From positions 1-53,692 of the forward strand of contig JALONK010000018.1 of assembly GCA_025454975.1 (NCBI GenBank): DNA of 53,692 nt. Direction: 5' to 3'. Source of the DNA: Bacteroidia bacterium. GTDB taxonomy: Bacteria > Bacteroidota > Bacteroidia > UKL13-3. Shown here in pieces: positions 33,908 through 43,048 of this stretch; position 1 is the first letter of the stretch; each line of letters opens with the position of its first letter. The translations under genes and the position numbers were made by a program. The notes beneath the pieces were generated by a model, which worked only from the letters and a program-made list of their open reading frames with translations, did no database searches and was not told the DNA's origin.

Positions 33908-36250
33908 ATGTTGAATTTATACGTTGTGGCTAAAAAGTGCATCAAACATCTGTTTTCATATTGCCTTCTACTTTTGTTGATATGCGTCGCTTTTTACTCA
34001 TTTGCTCAAACAAATATTAACACAGAAAAACGGCCTAAAATTGGGTTAGCATTAAGCGGCGGCGGTGCTAAGGGTCTGTGTCATATTGGTGTACTACAGG
34101 TATTAGAAAAAGCCGGAATTAAGTTTGATTATATTGTTGGTACATCAATGGGTAGTATTATAGGGGCGCTTTATGCTTCAGGTTATTCAGCCGATAGTAT
34201 AGCGGTATTGGCAAAAACCCAGGACTGGGATTATTTACTTGCCAATACACCCGAATTAAGGCAAATTTCAATCGAAGAAAAGGCTGACTTCGGTCGTTTT
34301 TTGTTTGAAATTCCGATCGAAAACAAAAAGATTCGGCTTCCAAGGGGGGTTATTGATGGTCAAGAGCTTTCGCTACGCTTATCTTACCTCTTTTCACCTG
34401 TATATCAAAACAAGTCATTCCTTACCCTCCCCATTCCATTTACTTGTATAGCAACAGATATTACTACAGGTGATATTGTGGTTTTAGACAGTGGTAATTT
34501 AGCCGAAGCTGTTAGAGCCAGCATGGCAATCCCATCCATTTTTACGCCGGTAGAATATGACAACCGTTTATTAGTTGATGGAGGTATAGTAAGAAACTTT
34601 CCGGTTTCACATGTTAAAGATATGGGCGCCGATTTTGTTATTGGTATCAACCTAAGTAAGGGTCTGCTTAGAAATGAAGAAATTAACAGCCTATTTGATA
34701 TCATGAACCAATCAATGTTTTTAAGTGACGGAGAAGACACAAAAAAACAACGAGAATTATGCGATTTTTTAATTGAGCCTGACTTATCAGGTTACACAGC
34801 CGCAAGCTTTTATGCTGTTGATTCATTAATAAAAAGAGGATATGAGGCAGCACTTCAAGTTCTACCCGAACTACTACGGGTTTATTCATCAGGAATTAAT
34901 GTTTCTGGTAAGTCTATACGAGATACAAAAGTGGATTCAGTTTTGATATCTGACATTGAACTTGTTGGTGTTAGCAGAGCAAACGAAGAGTTGGTTATTG
35001 ACCGCCTTGGTATAGAACTCAATAATAAATATTCTCTTGCATCATTTCCCAATGCCATTCAACAAGTATTCGGAACACGTAATTTTAGAAAGTTAAGCTA
35101 TCAATTAATCCCAAATCATCCGGATAAAGCACGTCTGCAAATACGAGCAATTGAAAACCCATTTACATTTTCTAATGTTTCCTTAAATTACAATTCATTT
35201 TCAAAAGCATCCTTTATATTAAACGTAACCACAAGAAACATCATTGGTAAAAATAATCGCCTAAGTGCTACCATAAACCTTGGAGATATGTTGAGGTTTA
35301 AATCCGATTTTTTCAAATATATAGGCAAGAAAAAAAATCACAGTTTTGGCATTAGTGTTTTATTCGACCGTTTAAGTTTTCCAGTTTTTAATAGCACTGA
35401 GCGAGTTGTTTTATATAATAAATTGTATGGTGGTGTTGATTTAAAGTATCAAATTGCAAATATGACAACCAGCTCTTATGGAGTTGGCCTAAGAAGGGAG
35501 TATATTGGGTTTGTACCTACATTAATTGGTGTAGGTAGAAGTTTAGAGGGTAGCATGTATCACGATAAGCTCTATTTATTTCACACCAGAAACACCTTAA
35601 ACAGACATTATTTTCCTAAAAGCGGCGTAAGAATAAATGGAGAGTTAGCATACTTTCATCATTACCGTAATTCTTTTTCCAAGTTACGTTTGGCTGAGGG
35701 GTCTATTCAGAATAATAATAATGGACTTCCTCAAAATTTTTCTGATTCCACGGTGGGGGTTGGTTATCTGCAATTAAAGTTTATCGGAGAAAGGATTATT
35801 AAAGTTTCAAAATCTCTTTATGTAAAACATAATTGGGTTATTGCTTTATCTATTAACCCTGAACGGCCCAACCGGGCAATCGAAACCTCCTATAATAATT
35901 TTATTGCTGGTGGGTTAATTCCCCAATTTAATAATCAAGTGCCATTTGTTGGCCTAACTGATTTTCAGCTACGCACAAATAATTTATTAGCAACCGGCAT
36001 CAATTTTCAGTATGAAGTAATAAAAAACATATTCATTACTCCAAAAGTAAATGGCATGATTTACGCTGAACTGATAGATGGCCTAACAGATCTTTATTCC
36101 ATTCAAAAAACAAATAAATATGTTATTGGCTATGGTATAAGTTTGGGATATTTATCATTCTTGGGTCCAATTGAGTTTACTTTAATGCAAAACGTTCCAT
36201 TAAAAAACTATAGTTTATATGTAAACATTGGACATACCTTTGTTTGGTAG
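33908..36250 (+). CDS. patatin-like phospholipase with outer-membrane barrel (type Vd-like)
   Basis: This 780 aa protein has an N-terminal hydrophobic export signal (to about residue 33). The patatin domain (about 43-310) follows, with the oxyanion motif SGGGAKG, nucleophile Ser80 in GTSMG and catalytic Asp224 in VDGG. Next is a POTRA-like segment (about 343-412; ISDIELVGVSRANEELVIDRLGI) and a C-terminal 16-strand barrel ending in YVNIGHTFVW. The order patatin-POTRA-barrel is that of PlpD-type V secretion, where the lipase is carried to the outer surface; in many Bacteroidota it may stay periplasmic. Lipid substrate unknown. Confidence 0.9.
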   Translation: MLNLYVVAKKCIKHLFSYCLLLLLICVAFYSFAQTNINTEKRPKIGLALSGGGAKGLCHIGVLQVLEKAGIKFDYIVGTSMGSIIGALYASGYSADSIAVLAKTQDWDYLLANTPELRQISIEEKADFGRFLFEIPIENKKIRLPRGVIDGQELSLRLSYLFSPVYQNKSFLTLPIPFTCIATDITTGDIVVLDSGNLAEAVRASMAIPSIFTPVEYDNRLLVDGGIVRNFPVSHVKDMGADFVIGINLSKGLLRNEEINSLFDIMNQSMFLSDGEDTKKQRELCDFLIEPDLSGYTAASFYAVDSLIKRGYEAALQVLPELLRVYSSGINVSGKSIRDTKVDSVLISDIELVGVSRANEELVIDRLGIELNNKYSLASFPNAIQQVFGTRNFRKLSYQLIPNHPDKARLQIRAIENPFTFSNVSLNYNSFSKASFILNVTTRNIIGKNNRLSATINLGDMLRFKSDFFKYIGKKKNHSFGISVLFDRLSFPVFNSTERVVLYNKLYGGVDLKYQIANMTTSSYGVGLRREYIGFVPTLIGVGRSLEGSMYHDKLYLFHTRNTLNRHYFPKSGVRINGELAYFHHYRNSFSKLRLAEGSIQNNNNGLPQNFSDSTVGVGYLQLKFIGERIIKVSKSLYVKHNWVIALSINPERPNRAIETSYNNFIAGGLIPQFNNQVPFVGLTDFQLRTNNLLATGINFQYEVIKNIFITPKVNGMIYAELIDGLTDLYSIQKTNKYVIGYGISLGYLSFLGPIEFTLMQNVPLKNYSLYVNIGHTFVW

Positions 36251-36404
36251 AAAACTGCTTTTCAGTTAATTAATAAGTTTAACAATTTTGTTAGTTTTTA
36301 AATTGTTGATTATCAGACGTAAAAACCAGCCTTTTTATTTAGTGTCTAATAAAACATCTCGGTGTGGGTAAACACTTTATTCAACTTTCTAAAAAACGTC
36401 GTTT

Positions 36405-36417
36405 ATAGCTAAGCTAT
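36405..36417. promoter_or_regulatory. 13-bp inverted repeat upstream of the M16 genes
   Basis: ATAGCTAAGCTAT is a perfect palindrome (6-base arms around A), ending 4 bases before the TAATTTTG promoter element. It may be an operator; no partner is identified. Confidence 0.3.
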
Positions 36418-36421
36418 GGCC

Positions 36422-36429
36422 TAATTTTG
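36422..36429 (+). promoter_or_regulatory. -7 element of the M16 peptidase operon
   Basis: TAATTTTG fits TAnnTTTG, 28 bases before the GTG start at 36458. Confidence 0.45.
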
Positions 36430-36457
36430 TTCTTTTTCCAATTAAAAAACCTCTTTT

Positions 36458-37705
36458 GTGATTACTTTTAATGATTTTACACTAAGCAATGGGCTTCAAG
36501 TTATTCATCATTTTGATGCCAGCTCAAGACTCTGCGTTTTAAATGTGTTGTATAAGGTTGGTTCGAAAAATGAAAATCCTGAAAAAACCGGATTTGCTCA
36601 TTTATTCGAACATTTAATGTTCGGCGGTTCAAAGCATGTTCCTGACTTTGATACTGTATTGCAGCAGATAGGCGGTGATAATAACGCATTTACTAGTAAC
36701 GACTTTACAAATTATTATATCACGGTTCCCTCTAACAACATTGAAACAGCCTTTTGGATTGAGAGCGATAGAATGTTAGCGCTAGATTTTAATCAAAAAA
36801 GTTTAGATGTTCAAAAATCAGTTGTAATAGAAGAGTTTAAAGAACGGTACCTTAATCAGCCTTATGGAGACGTTTGGCTCCAGCTATTGCCTTTAGCTTA
36901 TAAAAATCATCCTTATCAATGGCCTACGATTGGTAAAGAAATAAGTCATATTGAAACCGCAACGCTTGAAGATGTAAAGGATTTCTTCTATAGTTATTAT
37001 GCACCCAATAATGCAGTTTTAATTCTATGCGGAAATATTTCATTAGAAGAAACCAAAAGGCTTAGCGAAAAGTGGTTTGGCGACATTGAAACCAGAAATG
37101 TCCCGGCTTATAATCCAGTTAAAGAACCTGTTCAACTGGAGAAAAGAACAAAGCATATTTACAGTGATGTTCCTGTGGATTTGTTAGTTATGGCATTTCC
37201 AATTTGCGAAAGGGTACACGCTGATTTTTATGCTATTGATCTATTAACCGACATTCTAGGTTCAGGAAAATCCTCGCGTTTATATTCCCGTTTATTAAAG
37301 GAAAGAAACATTTTTAGTGAAATAGATTGTTACCATAGCGGAGATGCCGAAGCTGGTTTATTAATCATTGAGGGTAAGCTTAGCTTGGGTATTACTTTAG
37401 AACAAGCAGAGAACGAGGTATGGATTGTACTTAACGATCTAATAAAAACCGGTATAGATGAGCAAGAGTTGATTAAGGTTAAAAACAAAACAGAAACAAA
37501 CATTCGCTTTAACGATATTGGTGTGTTAAATAAGGCTATGAAATTAGCTTATGCTTCATATTATGGAAATTTAGACTTAGTTAACACCGAAGCGGATAAC
37601 TACCTATTAGTAACTACAAATCAAATTATGATGGTAGCTAAAAGCTATCTTTTACCCGAACACTCCAACGTACTTTATTATCACTCAAAAAATGGCGCTA
37701 GATAG
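36458..37705 (+). CDS. M16 family zinc metallopeptidase (catalytic subunit)
   Basis: This 415 aa protein has the inverted zinc motif HLFEH (His48, Glu51, His52) and a downstream Glu pair at about 125-126 (VIEEF), the third zinc ligand. GDNNAFTSNDFTNYY is also typical of M16 peptidases. It has no signal peptide, so it acts in the cytoplasm or is exported another way. The start is GTG. It overlaps by 14 bases the second M16 gene, with which it most likely forms a heterodimer, as in mitochondrial processing peptidase. Confidence 0.92.
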   Translation: MITFNDFTLSNGLQVIHHFDASSRLCVLNVLYKVGSKNENPEKTGFAHLFEHLMFGGSKHVPDFDTVLQQIGGDNNAFTSNDFTNYYITVPSNNIETAFWIESDRMLALDFNQKSLDVQKSVVIEEFKERYLNQPYGDVWLQLLPLAYKNHPYQWPTIGKEISHIETATLEDVKDFFYSYYAPNNAVLILCGNISLEETKRLSEKWFGDIETRNVPAYNPVKEPVQLEKRTKHIYSDVPVDLLVMAFPICERVHADFYAIDLLTDILGSGKSSRLYSRLLKERNIFSEIDCYHSGDAEAGLLIIEGKLSLGITLEQAENEVWIVLNDLIKTGIDEQELIKVKNKTETNIRFNDIGVLNKAMKLAYASYYGNLDLVNTEADNYLLVTTNQIMMVAKSYLLPEHSNVLYYHSKNGAR

Positions 37706-38960
37706 AAAAATTGCCCCAGACACCTTAACCATAGAAAAGTTTGCATTTCCTGATTGTGAAAAGCATTTAACACCAAGTGGACATACCATATATGCTGTTA
37801 CCTCAAGCAACGAGGAGGCAATTAAATTAGAGATAGTTCTTAACGCCGGAATCTGTAAACAAAATAAAAACGCTCTTGCTGCTGCTGCTAATTCATTGAT
37901 GAGTGAAGGAACCAAATTAAGATCATCAATTCAGATTGCAGATGAAATGGACTCGTTCGGTGCATATTTCCAAACTAAATGTTTAATAGATGATAGCACA
38001 ATTACCTTATACTGTTTAAAAAAACATTTAAACAGTTGCTTAAGCGTAATATCTGATTTCTTATTAAACCCACAATATCTTGAAAGCGAAAGACTTATAT
38101 ACATAAACAATCAAAAAGAGCGGTTAAAAGTTCAATTAGAAAAAACTGGCTACTTATGTAGAAAAGCGTTTTATAATGCAGTATTTTCGGAAACAAGTCC
38201 AATCGTATCATTCTCTGAATCAATAGATTATGATAATATTTCACGTGAAACGCTTATTCAATTCCACGAAAATCATATACACAAACAAGTGGTGTATATA
38301 GCAATTGCCGGCGATGTTAACCAGGAGGTAATTAATACTGTTTCAAATTTCCTTAATAACTTCAATGTAAGCGAAAGAAAGAACAGTTATCTACAAAACA
38401 AGGCGAAATCCGAGAATGTAGTGATTAGAAAAGATAAGAGTATACAAGCAACACTAAGGGTTGGTGGAAAAATGATCAATAGAAAGCATAATGATTATAG
38501 ACAGCTACAACTTGCAAATCTCGTTCTTGGCGGTTATTTTGGATCGAGACTGATGAAGAATATCAGAGAAGACAAAGGATTAACTTATGGAATATATTCA
38601 ACGCTTGAATCGTATTTGGATGATGCCTGTTTTTATGTAGAAGCTGATGTAAATGCTAAAAAAAAGGAATTGGTCGTTGCTGAAATAACAAATGAACTCA
38701 ATATGCTTTGTTCAACAAACATTCCTGAAGAAGAATTAAATAAAGCAAAAAATTACCTTATCGGATCAATATTAAGAGGAATAGATGGGCCGTTTTCTTT
38801 ATTAGATAGACATCGAATACTTATAGATTATGGATTCGAACAAAATTACTATGATGATTTTATTGAGATAATAAAATCTACAACTCCTGAAGAAATTCGT
38901 TTGTTAACGGCCAAATACTTTAACCCAGACAACCTCGTTACTGTTATATGCGGTGGGTAA
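37692..38960 (+). CDS. M16 family peptidase, non-catalytic partner
   Basis: This 422 aa M16-fold protein (NAGICKQNKNALAAAANSLMSEGT, SFGAYFQTKCLIDD) has no HxxEH at the place of the zinc motif. It is therefore the inactive partner of the preceding gene. The second half carries GGYFGSRLMKNIREDKGLTYGIYS, the substrate-binding R...Y motif. Overlaps on both sides (14 bases upstream, 13 downstream) show a tight operon. The coding sequence contains a near-perfect parS palindrome at 38237-38252. Confidence 0.9.
   Translation: MALDRKIAPDTLTIEKFAFPDCEKHLTPSGHTIYAVTSSNEEAIKLEIVLNAGICKQNKNALAAAANSLMSEGTKLRSSIQIADEMDSFGAYFQTKCLIDDSTITLYCLKKHLNSCLSVISDFLLNPQYLESERLIYINNQKERLKVQLEKTGYLCRKAFYNAVFSETSPIVSFSESIDYDNISRETLIQFHENHIHKQVVYIAIAGDVNQEVINTVSNFLNNFNVSERKNSYLQNKAKSENVVIRKDKSIQATLRVGGKMINRKHNDYRQLQLANLVLGGYFGSRLMKNIREDKGLTYGIYSTLESYLDDACFYVEADVNAKKKELVVAEITNELNMLCSTNIPEEELNKAKNYLIGSILRGIDGPFSLLDRHRILIDYGFEQNYYDDFIEIIKSTTPEEIRLLTAKYFNPDNLVTVICGG
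38237..38252. other. parS-like ParB-binding site 1
   Basis: TATTTCACGTGAAACG matches the widely conserved parS 16-mer TGTTTCACGTGAAACA at 14 of 16 positions, including the 12-base palindromic core. It lies inside the second M16 gene. Confidence 0.75.
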
Positions 38961-40681
38961 TACTGTTTATATCAATTTTAATATGTTTAGAATTACATGC
39001 TCAGCAAAGTTCCATCAGACGGGTATGTCCTCAAGGATTTGATAACACCATATTTTATAACACTACTGGATTAACAGGCTGCGAATTCAAGTATATTTTA
39101 TTGTACGAGAAAAAAGGAGAGTCGGGAATATTTAAAATAATTGACACTATCCGAAGTAAACTAGCAAATCAATACACGCACGTTAACGCAACAGCGCCAC
39201 TATCAGAACCGAATTCTATTTATTTCCTTGAACGCGTAGATTCATGCATTAATACAATTAGTACATTTAGCGATACAATAAAAGTAGATATTGAACCTCC
39301 GCTACCTTCTGAGCTTGACTCTGTAAGTGTAGACTATATCAACAATAGAGTATTATTAGGTTGGCAAAGAAATAAAACTCCTGATTTTGATAAATATCTA
39401 CTTTATGTTTTAGTAAATGGTTTTTTTGTAGCTATGAATCCATCAGAAACAATAGATACTTTTGCTACTGATTTAGGAACAAGGGATCCAAAAACAGGAT
39501 CTTTTACATATACAATAAACACAAGAGATAGCTGCGGAAGGCTTCCGGCTTTTGAAAAAAGACATTCAACAATTTATTTATCGAACAGTGTAGATACTTG
39601 TAAAAAAACTGTGTCGTTAACATGGAGTCATTATATAGGTTGGAATACGATAAAAAGTTATGAGATATTTTGCAGTAGCAATAATGGGCCTTTTGTTTCC
39701 ATAGGAACAACATCCGGAACAACAAATTCTTTTATAAGCAGTATCGTACTTGGAACAAGTTACAGATATTATGTGAGAGCTTTTAAAGATACAACTATAA
39801 TCATTAGTAGCTCATCAAATATTACTGCCGTAAATACAAGATTGAGAAATGAGCCTAATAAGCTTATCATTAGTTCTGTTGGTTCTAACGCACCTGGTGG
39901 GGAAGAATTAACTATTAACGTTTTACCATTTACTAATTCTGAAATTAAAGCATTGCGTTGTGGTTATTTCACAAACGCTTCGGCAAGCAATTATTTTAAT
40001 ATTAATCTTTCCGATGTTGGTAATACTATAAATTTAGGCTTATCAGACCGAATTAAATATAACTTCTTTTTAGAAATAACTGATTTATGTGATCAAACCA
40101 TTGTTAAATCTGACACGTCCACAAACATGGTTTTGACGGGAAAAGAAACGAATGCAATAAAAGCATTGGATTGGAATCCATATTCCACGTGGAACAATGG
40201 TGTAGAAACATACATAACATACAGAGGTACAGGCAATAACAATCTGTTTTCTTTGTTAAACTGGAAAACAACTATAGATACAACTACAACAGATACTGAA
40301 ACGTTAGAAACAGTTGGTAATGAAGGAGAGTGCTATCAAGTTGAAGCAAAAGAGAATAATTCAAACAATACCAGTAAAAGCAATATCTTTTGTTTTGCAT
40401 TACCCGATGGAGTGTACGTCCCTAACGCTTTTTTCCCAAATGGGATTAACAGAATATTTAAACCAAGAGGGACTAATATAGAAGAAGAAAAATCAGAGAT
40501 ACTGATTTGGAGCAGATGGGGTTCATTAGTATTTAGGGGAACTGTTAAAGATGGTTGGAACGGAATTGATATCAATAATGATGTGTGCGCAGACGGTTTA
40601 TATGTTTACCAAATTATTATAATTAACGAAATAACAAATGAAAAATCATTACTTAGGGGAACAGTTACACTACTCAGGTAA
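38948..40681 (+). CDS. secreted protein with fibronectin-like domains and T9SS type B sorting domain
   Basis: This 577 aa protein has a signal peptide (ILICLELHAQQ). Several beta-sandwich modules of the fibronectin III type follow (near residues 110-165, 210-285 and 385-465). The C-terminal gliding-motility-associated domain (about 483-577) shows VYVPNAFFPNG, ILIWSRWGSLVFRG, DGWNG and CADGLYVYQIII. That domain (CHU_C, T9SS type B) directs export through PorV-type T9SS and surface attachment. The gene overlaps the upstream M16 gene by 13 bases and ybeY by 44 bases. It carries parS-like site 2. Confidence 0.88.
   Translation: MRWVILFISILICLELHAQQSSIRRVCPQGFDNTIFYNTTGLTGCEFKYILLYEKKGESGIFKIIDTIRSKLANQYTHVNATAPLSEPNSIYFLERVDSCINTISTFSDTIKVDIEPPLPSELDSVSVDYINNRVLLGWQRNKTPDFDKYLLYVLVNGFFVAMNPSETIDTFATDLGTRDPKTGSFTYTINTRDSCGRLPAFEKRHSTIYLSNSVDTCKKTVSLTWSHYIGWNTIKSYEIFCSSNNGPFVSIGTTSGTTNSFISSIVLGTSYRYYVRAFKDTTIIISSSSNITAVNTRLRNEPNKLIISSVGSNAPGGEELTINVLPFTNSEIKALRCGYFTNASASNYFNINLSDVGNTINLGLSDRIKYNFFLEITDLCDQTIVKSDTSTNMVLTGKETNAIKALDWNPYSTWNNGVETYITYRGTGNNNLFSLLNWKTTIDTTTTDTETLETVGNEGECYQVEAKENNSNNTSKSNIFCFALPDGVYVPNAFFPNGINRIFKPRGTNIEEEKSEILIWSRWGSLVFRGTVKDGWNGIDINNDVCADGLYVYQIIIINEITNEKSLLRGTVTLLR
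40181..40196. other. parS-like ParB-binding site 2
   Basis: TATTCCACGTGGAACA matches TGTTCCACGTGGAACA (parS variant) at 15 of 16 positions, inside the T9SS protein gene. Confidence 0.8.
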
Positions 40682-41093
40682 AATATACTTTAATTGTATT
40701 GATAGAAATCCCAAATTAAAAGAAATAAAGAAAATGCGGCAATGGATTGCGGATTGTGTCCATAGGGAAAAACATACGCTGGGTGAAATATCATATAACT
40801 TCTGTTCCGATGATTATCTTCATGACATGAATGTGAAGCATTTAAAGCACGACACACTCACTGATATAATTACATTTAACCTCAATGAAAAAAAAGTAAT
40901 TATCGGCGATATCTACATCAGTTATGATAGGGTTAAAGAAAATGCGAAGGAAATGAATCTTTCTTTAAAAATAGAGTTAAGCAGGGTAATGATACATGGC
41001 GTTTTACACCTTTGTGGGTATAAGGACAAACAAAAGAAAGACATTATAATCATGCGACAAAAAGAGGACTATTATTTATCTTTGCTGCCGTGA
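40638..41093 (+). CDS. ybeY: endoribonuclease YbeY (rRNA maturation)
   Basis: This 151 aa protein is a UPF0054 zinc RNase involved in 16S rRNA 3'-end processing and quality control. The metal motif is HGVLHLCGYKD (H-x3-H...; the last ligand of the usual H-x5-H is Asp, as in other Bacteroidota). DTLTDIITFNL is the conserved central block. Its start at 40638 lies 44 bases inside the preceding gene; a later start would lose conserved N-terminal sequence, so I keep it with moderate certainty. mnmG follows after 53 bases that contain parS-like site 3. Confidence 0.9.
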   Translation: MKNHYLGEQLHYSGKIYFNCIDRNPKLKEIKKMRQWIADCVHREKHTLGEISYNFCSDDYLHDMNVKHLKHDTLTDIITFNLNEKKVIIGDIYISYDRVKENAKEMNLSLKIELSRVMIHGVLHLCGYKDKQKKDIIIMRQKEDYYLSLLP

Positions 41094-41099
41094 TTTCCA

Positions 41100-41115
41100 A
41101 ATTTCACGTGAAACA
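41100..41115. other. parS-like ParB-binding site 3
   Basis: AATTTCACGTGAAACA matches parS TGTTTCACGTGAAACA at 14 of 16 positions. It is in the ybeY-mnmG intergenic gap, 31 bases before the mnmG ATG. Confidence 0.75.
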
Positions 41116-41146
41116 TTTAAAATTTAACTAAATAATTGATATTCAA

Positions 41147-43012
41147 ATGTTTAAAGAATATGATGTGATTGTTGTTGGTGCCGGACATGCCGGGTGTGAA
41201 GCTGCTGCTGCTGCTGCGAATCTCGGGTCTAAGGTATTACTAATAACTATGGATATGACCAAAATTGCACAAATGAGCTGTAACCCTGCAATGGGTGGCG
41301 TGGCAAAAGGTCAAATTGTTAGAGAGATTGATGCACTTGGTGGATACTCAGGAATTGTAAGCGACAAGAGTACAATTCAGTTTCGTATGTTAAACTTGAG
41401 TAAAGGTCCTGCGATGTGGAGCCCAAGGGCACAGAACGACAGAACACTTTTCAGTATTTATTGGAGAGAAATATTAGAACAAACACCCAATATTGATTTT
41501 TGGCAGGATATGGTAAGAGAAATCATTGTTGACCATAATCAAGTTAAAGGGGTTGTAACAGGAATGGGGCAAAGGATTTATGCTAAGTCGGTAGTTTTAA
41601 CGAATGGAACATTTTTGAATGGAATAATTCATATTGGTACGAAGCAATTTGGCGGTGGTAGGATAGGAGAAAAAGCTTCTTCTGGTATTACAGAACAATT
41701 AATATCTCTAGGATTTGAAAGTGGACGGATGAAAACAGGAACCCCACCAAGGGTTGATGGTAGGACACTCGATTATACAAAAATGGAAAGGCAAGATGGA
41801 GATATTAATCCATCAAAATTTTCATACCTATCCGACATACAACCTGTAAAGAACCAAATACCATGTTATATCACATACACTAATGAAAGTGTACACGAAA
41901 TCTTAAGAACCGGATTCGATGAATCACCAATGTATGCAGGACGAATTCAAGGTTTAGGACCAAGATATTGCCCAAGTATTGAAGATAAGATTAACAGATT
42001 TGCAGAGCGAGAAAGACATCAAATTTTTGTTGAACCGGAAGGGTGGAATACAGTAGAAATTTATGTTAACGGGTTCTCAACCTCACTTCCTGATCATATA
42101 CAATTTGAAGCAATCAAAAGAATTCCAGGTTTTGAAAATGTTAAACTATTTAGGCCGGGATATGCTATTGAGTATGATTATTTTCCACCAACACAACTTA
42201 AACTAACCTTAGAAACTCATGGCATTAACAACCTTTACTTTGCTGGCCAGATAAATGGAACAACAGGGTATGAAGAAGCTGCGTGCCAAGGATTAATTGC
42301 AGGAATAAATGCGCATTTAAAAATATTTGGTAAAGACCCCTTCATTCTAAAAAGAAGTGAGGCTTACATTGGGGTTTTGATTGATGATTTAGTAAATAAA
42401 GGTACAGATGAACCTTACAGAATGTTTACTTCTAGAGCTGAGTATAGGATTTTATTAAGACAAGATAATGCAGATATAAGGTTAACAGAAAAAGGATATG
42501 ATATTGGTTTAGCGAAGAGTGAAAGAATGGATATGGTTAATAAAAAGATAAAATATACGGATGAAATTATTGAATACTTCAAGAAAACATCAGTTAAGCC
42601 AAACGAAGTAAATCCTATGCTTGAACATTTAAAAACAACGCCAATATTACAAAACTATAAATTAGATCAAATTCTTGGACGACCACAAGTTTCACTAGAT
42701 AATTTAAAAGAATGGATTCCATCAGTAAATGAATTCACATCAAATTTTGATAATGAGTCAATGCTACAGGCTGAAGTATTAATTAAATATGAAGGTTATT
42801 TGGAAAAAGAAAAACAAATGGTTGACAAAATGAACAGACTGGAAGATGTGAGAATTGCAGAAGGTTTTGATTTTGGTTTAGTTCAATCTATCTCGAAAGA
42901 AGCAAGAGAAAAACTAACAAAACAAAGGCCCAAAACATTAGGACAGGCTTCAAGAATCAGCGGAATTTCTCCGGCAGATATTAGTGTATTATTAATTCAT
43001 TTGGGAAGGTAA
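41147..43012 (+). CDS. mnmG: tRNA uridine-5-carboxymethylaminomethyl enzyme MnmG (GidA)
   Basis: MnmG with MnmE installs the cmnm5 group at U34 of several tRNAs, using FAD and methylene-THF. The 621 aa length is normal. Motifs are the FAD loop VVGAGHAGCEAAAAAA, then CNPAMGGVAKGQIVREIDALGG, the GTFLNGIIHIG segment, and the PTQLKLTLETHGINNLYFAGQINGTTGYEEAA block. The C-terminal helical domain ends GISPADISVLLIHLG. In many bacteria this gene (gidA) sits next to oriC, which agrees with the parS-like sites around it. Confidence 0.97.
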   Translation: MFKEYDVIVVGAGHAGCEAAAAAANLGSKVLLITMDMTKIAQMSCNPAMGGVAKGQIVREIDALGGYSGIVSDKSTIQFRMLNLSKGPAMWSPRAQNDRTLFSIYWREILEQTPNIDFWQDMVREIIVDHNQVKGVVTGMGQRIYAKSVVLTNGTFLNGIIHIGTKQFGGGRIGEKASSGITEQLISLGFESGRMKTGTPPRVDGRTLDYTKMERQDGDINPSKFSYLSDIQPVKNQIPCYITYTNESVHEILRTGFDESPMYAGRIQGLGPRYCPSIEDKINRFAERERHQIFVEPEGWNTVEIYVNGFSTSLPDHIQFEAIKRIPGFENVKLFRPGYAIEYDYFPPTQLKLTLETHGINNLYFAGQINGTTGYEEAACQGLIAGINAHLKIFGKDPFILKRSEAYIGVLIDDLVNKGTDEPYRMFTSRAEYRILLRQDNADIRLTEKGYDIGLAKSERMDMVNKKIKYTDEIIEYFKKTSVKPNEVNPMLEHLKTTPILQNYKLDQILGRPQVSLDNLKEWIPSVNEFTSNFDNESMLQAEVLIKYEGYLEKEKQMVDKMNRLEDVRIAEGFDFGLVQSISKEAREKLTKQRPKTLGQASRISGISPADISVLLIHLGR

Positions 43013-43048
43013 CATCCCGTTTAACCAATTATTTCTTTTCTTTGTATT

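Noticed and set aside
36251-36421. Small RNA or terminator after the patatin gene
   Set aside because: Only weak AT-rich inverted repeats (AACTG/CAGTT, TAACAA/TTGTTA) without a firm stem or T-run.
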